DNA of 17,102 bases, from positions 1 through 17,102 of the forward strand of contig CAKQNH010000020.1 of the NCBI GenBank assembly GCA_934255105.1, given 5' to 3'. Numbering within the stretch: position 1 is the stretch's first letter; the number at the start of each line of letters is the position of its first letter. The stretch comes from an uncultured Pirellulaceae bacterium. Its GTDB lineage: Bacteria > Planctomycetota > Planctomycetia > Pirellulales > Pirellulaceae. This document shows, piece by piece, positions 13,750 to 17,102 of the stretch. Below the pieces are notes generated by a model. It worked only from the letters and a program-made list of their open reading frames with translations, made no database searches and was not told where the DNA came from. The position numbers and the translations under genes were made by a program.

Positions 13750-14100
13750 TTATACGCGGCGTTCGCGCAGACGTACCGACTTGCCACTACGCTCGCGCAA
13801 GAAGTACAGCTTGGCGCGGCGAACCACGCTACTGCGCTTGACTTCGACCTTCTCAATTCGGGGCGAGTGCAGTGGGAACTTGCGTTCGACACCTTCGCCG
13901 GCCACGATGCGGCGCACGACAAACATCTCTCGCGTGCCACTTCCGCTTCGCGCGATGACCACGCCGGAGAAGACCTGGATCCGCTCTTTGTTGCCTTCCA
14001 GGATTTTGGTGTGAACATCGACCGAATCGCCAATGTCAAACTTGGGAGCGTCGGGCTTCATCGAAGCCTGCTCGACCAACGCCATTAGTTTCTGACTCAT
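13750..14100 (-). CDS. rplS: 50S ribosomal protein L19
   Basis: Large-subunit ribosomal protein located at the 30S-50S interface. The 116-residue product has the standard L19 length and sequence: FDIGDSVDVHTKILEGNKER, IQVFSGVVIARSGSGTREMF, VVRRIVAGEGVERKFPLHSP, then RIEKVEVKRSSVVRRAKLYF and the basic tail. ATG 14100 is preceded by GGAG at an 8-nt spacing. In many bacteria rplS follows rpsP-rimM-trmD. Here none of those is immediately upstream; the divergent metG region is, so rplS heads its own transcript with yraN. Confidence 0.97.
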   Translation of the reverse strand: MSQKLMALVEQASMKPDAPKFDIGDSVDVHTKILEGNKERIQVFSGVVIARSGSGTREMFVVRRIVAGEGVERKFPLHSPRIEKVEVKRSSVVRRAKLYFLRERSGKSVRLRERRV

Positions 14101-14631
14101 AACTCAAACTCCAACACAAAATGAACGATATCAAACGTTTTCTAGAGATTCGCAGCGCTAGCGGACAACATCGGCATGCTGAATCAATGTCAGCGCTGGA
14201 TAAAGCGGCGACCGCAGCCATCCAACAGATCACGTCTATGGCGAATTAAAATTTGGACACTTTGCCGATATCGTCCACGAAAATCGGCAGTTTGGCTAGG
14301 GCAAATGAGGCTCATCTTCCTAAAATTCGGGGTGCTAGCTCCTGCACCCGCTTTGTGTGGTTTCTCCACTAGACTTAAATACCGGTTTGGGGAGCTGAAA
14401 ACGGCCTGCGCTCCCAAAGCTTTGCAGAGCTGATACAATCCCGCCAGCGATTTCGGGAAGATAATTTGTAGGGCTAGTGGAAGTCGTCTAGACTCCAACC
14501 GGTAGCGGAAGTCGCCAAGACTTTCGGCCTTGGGCTGACCGGTCCAAACCCTGGCTAGTTCGGCTACAAATGCCCCCCCTAAATTTCTATTATGACAATG
14601 TGCTAGATCAGCCCTTAAAGAATATCGAAAG
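14101..14631. other. Divergent intergenic region, rplS / metG
   Basis: 531 bases without a supported gene. They must hold promoters for rplS (leftward) and metG (rightward). A TATTAT at 14588-14593 is a possible -10 for metG, but no matching -35 was seen. Reading frames at 14176-14433 (+) and 14190-14498 (-) have no recognisable protein character. Two copies of the GTAGCGGAAGTCGCCAAGA repeat lie near the right end. Confidence 0.45.
14474..14529 (+). repeat. Two tandem copies of the GTAGCGGAAGTCGCCAAGA repeat
   Basis: A degenerate copy, CTAGTGGAAGTCGTCTAGACT, in two overlapping parts from 14474, is followed by the well-preserved GTAGCGGAAGTCGCCAAGAC at 14502-14521 with TTTCGGCC after it. The same element forms the palindrome at 11159-11206, in the spacer after cutA. 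Confidence 0.7.
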
Positions 14632-16728
14632 ATGGCAAAGCAATCTCAGTCTAAAATACCAGCCACCGACTCCGATGGTGGGGTTGATGTCACCCAGCGG
14701 CGGATATTGGTCACGGCCGCTCTGCCCTACGCCAATGGCCCGATTCACATTGGACATTTGGTGGAGTACATCCAGACCGACATCTGGGTACGCTACCAGC
14801 AATTGCGCGGCCACCGCTGCGTGTTCGTGTGCGCCGACGATACGCATGGCACAGCTATCATGCTGCGCGCCGCCAAGGAAGGGCGAAGCGAAATCGAGCT
14901 GATTGCCGAAATGCAGCAGCATCACGAACGCGATTTCGCCGGCTTTGACATCGCGTTCGACCATTACGGCAGCACGAATTCGGACAAGAACTATCAACTG
15001 TGCGTCGAGTTCTGGAAGGCGCTGCGCGAAGCGGGCCTGATCGTCGAACGCGAAGTGAGCCAGCTCTTCGATCCAGTGGCGGGAACCTTTCTGGCCGATC
15101 GGTTCGTCAAAGGTACGTGTCCCGTCTGCAAAGCGCCCGATCAGCATGGGGACAACTGCGAAAAATGTAGCGCTACCTATTCGCCGGCGGATCTGATCGA
15201 CCCCATCAGCGTTCATTCTGGGGCCACCCCCGAGGTTCGCAGCGCCCTGCACTTGTTCGTGCAACTCGAGCAACTGCACGACTTTTTGCACGAGTGGACG
15301 CAGTCTGGCGAGCACTTGCAGAGCGAAGTGGCCAATTATCTCAAGGGGCATTTTCTGGGAGAGCCTCTGCGCGACTGGGACATCTCCCGACCGGCCCCAT
15401 ACTTTGGCTTCGAGATCCCCGATTCGCCCGGCAACTACTGGTATGTCTGGTTCGATGCGCCGATCGGCTATATCGCCAGCACTTGGGAATGGTGCGAATT
15501 GCACGGTGAATCGCTGGAGGATTGGTGGAAGAATCCGCAGACGGAGATCCATCACTTCATCGGCAAAGACATCACCTACTTCCACACTCTGTTCTGGCCG
15601 GGCATGCTCAAAACGGCGGGCTACAATCTACCGACCAAAGTCCACGTGCACGGCTTCCTCAACGTGGATGGGGAAAAGATGAGCAAGTCGCGCGGGACGT
15701 TCATCAAAGCCGAAACCTACCTGCAACATCTCGATCCAGCATTTTTGCGCTATTATTTCGCCAGCAAGTTGGGGCCGCGATTGGATGATTTGGATCTAAA
15801 CCTGGACGAGTTCGTCAACAAGATCAATGCCGATCTAGTTGGCAAAGTAGTCAACTTGGCCAGCCGCTCCGCCAAGTTTGCGGCCAAAACCGGCTTGGCG
15901 GCAGAGTACCCCGACGACGGTGGCCTGTTCGCCCACGCCGCAGCGGCCGGCCGTGAGATCGCCGCCGCCTATGAGCATTGCGACTACGCCAAAGCGATGC
16001 GGTTGGTGATGGAATTGGCCGATCGCGCCAATCCATATGTGGAGAATGCACAGCCGTGGGTGTTGGCCAAAGATCCACAGCGAGCGGACGAGCTGCGAGC
16101 GGTCTGCACGGTGGCGTTAAATTTATTCCGGCAATTGGCCATCTACCTGGCACCCGTCCTGCCACGCTTGGCAGAACAGTGCGGGCAACTGCTGGGAGAG
16201 AAAATTGAGCATTGGGATCAAAGCCAAGTGCCCCTGTTGGACAAACCTGTACATGCGTTCGCACACATGCTCGCGCGCGTCAAGAAAGAGGATATCGAAG
16301 CCATGATAGAAGAATCCAAAGAAGAAACCCCTGCCGCGGCTGGTGCCAGCGACCCGTGGAATGACTCGGCTGAACCGCTGCAGGCTGAGCCACTGGCCGA
16401 GACCTGCACGATCGACGACTTTGTGAAAATCGATTTGCGGGTAGCCCGCGTGCTGGCTGCAGAGCATGTGCCCGACGCGAGAAAGCTGCTCAAGCTGACG
16501 TTGAGCCTTGGTGGCGATGTGCAGAAGACGGTCTTCGCTGGGATCAAAGCTGCCTACGAGCCCGAAACGCTGGTGGGGCGGCTGGTCGTGTGCGTAGCCA
16601 ACCTAGCACCACGACAGATGAAGTTTGGACTCAGCGAAGGGATGGTTACCGCGTGCGGTCCAGGCGGCAGCGAGGTCTACCTGCTCTCCCCCGATTCCGG
16701 CGCTAAACCGGGCCAACGGGTGCATTAA
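14632..16728 (+). CDS. metG: Methionyl-tRNA synthetase with C-terminal tRNA-binding domain
   Basis: Charges tRNA-Met, including the initiator. The 698-residue protein has the class I signature HIGH (39-42), a zinc-binding knuckle with Cys163, Cys166, Cys176 and Cys179 (CPVC...CEKC), the KMSKS loop at 349-353, and the anticodon-binding helical domain to about 560. A Glu/Ala/Pro-rich linker leads to a C-terminal EMAP/Trbp111-type tRNA-binding domain (about 591-698: [20 protein letters not shown] and on). The length matches the dimeric E. coli-type enzyme. ATG 14632 has only a weak purine stretch upstream, but the HIGH region begins too soon after for a much later start. It is monocistronic in this window. 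Confidence 0.98.
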   Translation: MAKQSQSKIPATDSDGGVDVTQRRILVTAALPYANGPIHIGHLVEYIQTDIWVRYQQLRGHRCVFVCADDTHGTAIMLRAAKEGRSEIELIAEMQQHHERDFAGFDIAFDHYGSTNSDKNYQLCVEFWKALREAGLIVEREVSQLFDPVAGTFLADRFVKGTCPVCKAPDQHGDNCEKCSATYSPADLIDPISVHSGATPEVRSALHLFVQLEQLHDFLHEWTQSGEHLQSEVANYLKGHFLGEPLRDWDISRPAPYFGFEIPDSPGNYWYVWFDAPIGYIASTWEWCELHGESLEDWWKNPQTEIHHFIGKDITYFHTLFWPGMLKTAGYNLPTKVHVHGFLNVDGEKMSKSRGTFIKAETYLQHLDPAFLRYYFASKLGPRLDDLDLNLDEFVNKINADLVGKVVNLASRSAKFAAKTGLAAEYPDDGGLFAHAAAAGREIAAAYEHCDYAKAMRLVMELADRANPYVENAQPWVLAKDPQRADELRAVCTVALNLFRQLAIYLAPVLPRLAEQCGQLLGEKIEHWDQSQVPLLDKPVHAFAHMLARVKKEDIEAMIEESKEETPAAAGASDPWNDSAEPLQAEPLAETCTIDDFVKIDLRVARVLAAEHVPDARKLLKLTLSLGGDVQKTVFAGIKAAYEPETLVGRLVVCVANLAPRQMKFGLSEGMVTACGPGGSEVYLLSPDSGAKPGQRVH

Positions 16729-16740
16729 GGTTCAGTCCAC

Positions 16741-16771
16741 ACGGGCAAAAGTGCCTTTTTATACCCCACAA
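16741..16771 (+). repeat. First copy of a 31-bp element ending in TTTTTATACCCCACAA
   Basis: It reads ACGGGCAAAAGTGCC followed by TTTTTATACCCCACAA and recurs at 16910-16940 with four or five changes confined to the loop. GGCA-AAAG-TGCC then TTTTT is a short stem with a T-run, 12 bp past the metG stop. It may be a minimal intrinsic terminator. Confidence 0.7.
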
Positions 16772-16773
16772 CT

Positions 16774-16816
16774 CTTCACGACCCCAGCGAGCTCATCTCG
16801 CTGGTGAAGAAGTTTT
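16774..16816 (+). terminator. metG: Hairpin downstream of metG
   Basis: CCAGCGAG (16784-16791) and CTCGCTGG (16797-16804) form a perfect 8-bp stem with a 5-nt loop. Outer arms CTTCAC and GTGAAG extend it, and GTTTT follows shortly after. This is the best terminator candidate for metG. Confidence 0.6.
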
Positions 16817-16840
16817 GGAGCTAGCTGCCTGTTGCCACTC

Positions 16841-16940
16841 GTAGAACGGGCACTCCCGCCCGTATTCTCACCGTAGAACGGGCACTCCTGCCCGTATTCT
16901 TACCGTAGAACGGGCACTCCTGCCTTTTTATACCCCACAA
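16841..16940 (+). repeat. 32-bp tandem repeat, GTAGAACGGGCACTCCTGCC
   Basis: Units begin at 16841, 16873 and 16905 with an exact 32-bp period. The third diverges after 20 bp into TTTTTATACCCCACAA. Each of the first two contains a near-perfect or perfect palindrome, ACGGGCA-CTCC-TGCCCGT. The last 31 bp (16910-16940) duplicate the element at 16741-16771. Confidence 0.85.
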
Positions 16941-16986
16941 GTTATTCCTGGCCATGTGAATCGTACCCCTGCCCGCGCGCGGAAGG

Positions 16987-17070
16987 GGTCGAGCCTAGGC
17001 GAGGGGGAGGGCGGAAACGGATTGTACAGATGTAGATTGCGCTTGCCCTCTCCCTCGCTTAGGCTCGACC
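16987..17070. repeat. 26-bp inverted repeat with a 32-bp loop
   Basis: Arm 16987-17012 (GGTCGAGCCTAGGCGAGGG and on) pairs with arm 17045-17070, whose complement differs at only two positions. It is a long GC-rich stem in non-coding DNA. Without flanking direct repeats or a transposase, it could be a dispersed palindromic element or a terminator for a gene beyond the window. Confidence 0.75.
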
Positions 17071-17102
17071 TCTCCCAGAGAGACTGCTGAATTACTAGCA
17101 TT

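Larger units (their letters stand above)
16729..17102. other. Non-coding tail of the window
   Basis: 374 bases with no supported gene. Essentially all of it is the metG terminator region, the 31-bp and 32-bp repeats and the 26-bp inverted repeat listed separately. The last 30 bases show nothing recognisable. Confidence 0.6.

Noticed and set aside
13740-14039. Upstream extension of the yraN frame
   Set aside because: It runs antiparallel to no signal and overlaps rplS, whose L19 sequence is unambiguous.
14190-14498. 102-codon minus-strand ORF between rplS and metG
   Set aside because: TTG start, no ribosome binding site, no recognisable family, and it reaches the repeat region.
14608-15585. 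325-codon ORF antisense to metG
   Set aside because: Long antisense frames are common opposite GC-rich genes. The sense strand encodes a complete methionyl-tRNA synthetase and the antisense product has no domain.

Overview
The window reads as chromosomal DNA of a planctomycete, most likely of the Pirellulaceae. The evidence is a secreted formylglycine-type sulfatase, many small solitary transcription units, a methionyl-tRNA synthetase with a C-terminal tRNA-binding domain, GTG starts, moderate GC, and intergenic spaces full of short palindromic repeats. The assignment comes from gene content; no marker gene such as 16S rRNA is present.

Layout. 1-262: an array of short GATC-rich repeat units in two opposite orientations. 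298-1983 (-): secreted sulfatase. 1984-2805: mostly non-coding, with one possible 75-residue ORF. 2806-3849 (-): two stress/envelope-type genes, a YflT-like protein with a glycine-rich core and a BON-domain lipoprotein. 4159-4244: a second array of the same repeat as at 1-262. 4333-5287 (-): csrA followed by a zinc-ribbon/PH-domain membrane protein. 5517-11008 (-): a tightly packed four-gene unit, transcribed in the order ABC ATPase, ABC-2 permease, KtrB/TrkH-type K+ channel subunit, KtrA-type RCK subunit. 11203-11541 (-): cutA, ending in a long hairpin. 11589-12323 (+): SRAP (YedK/HMCES) protein. 12388-12738 (-): TerB-like protein. 12946-13152 (+): small coiled-coil ORF. 13221-14100 (-): rplS then yraN. 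14632-16728 (+): metG. 16729-17102: repeats and hairpins.

How the genes work together. The clearest unit is 11008 to 5517. The ATPase and permease overlap by ATGA, and the permease, ktrB-like and ktrA-like genes are separated by only about 20-25 nt. An ABC-2 transporter is therefore probably co-expressed with a two-subunit K+ uptake system. The permease carries a helical extracytoplasmic insert between TM1 and TM2, and a roughly 420-residue beta-propeller-like insert between TM5 and TM6. CsrA and the PH-domain protein form a second two-gene unit. The YflT-like and BON genes look like a stress/envelope pair. metG, rplS, yraN and the SRAP gene are housekeeping or repair functions.

The least explained material is the repeat family at 1-262 and 4159-4244, whose units carry GATC pairs exactly 12 bp apart, and the propeller-bearing permease linked to K+ uptake. 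No rRNA, tRNA, transposase, integrase or CRISPR array was seen.
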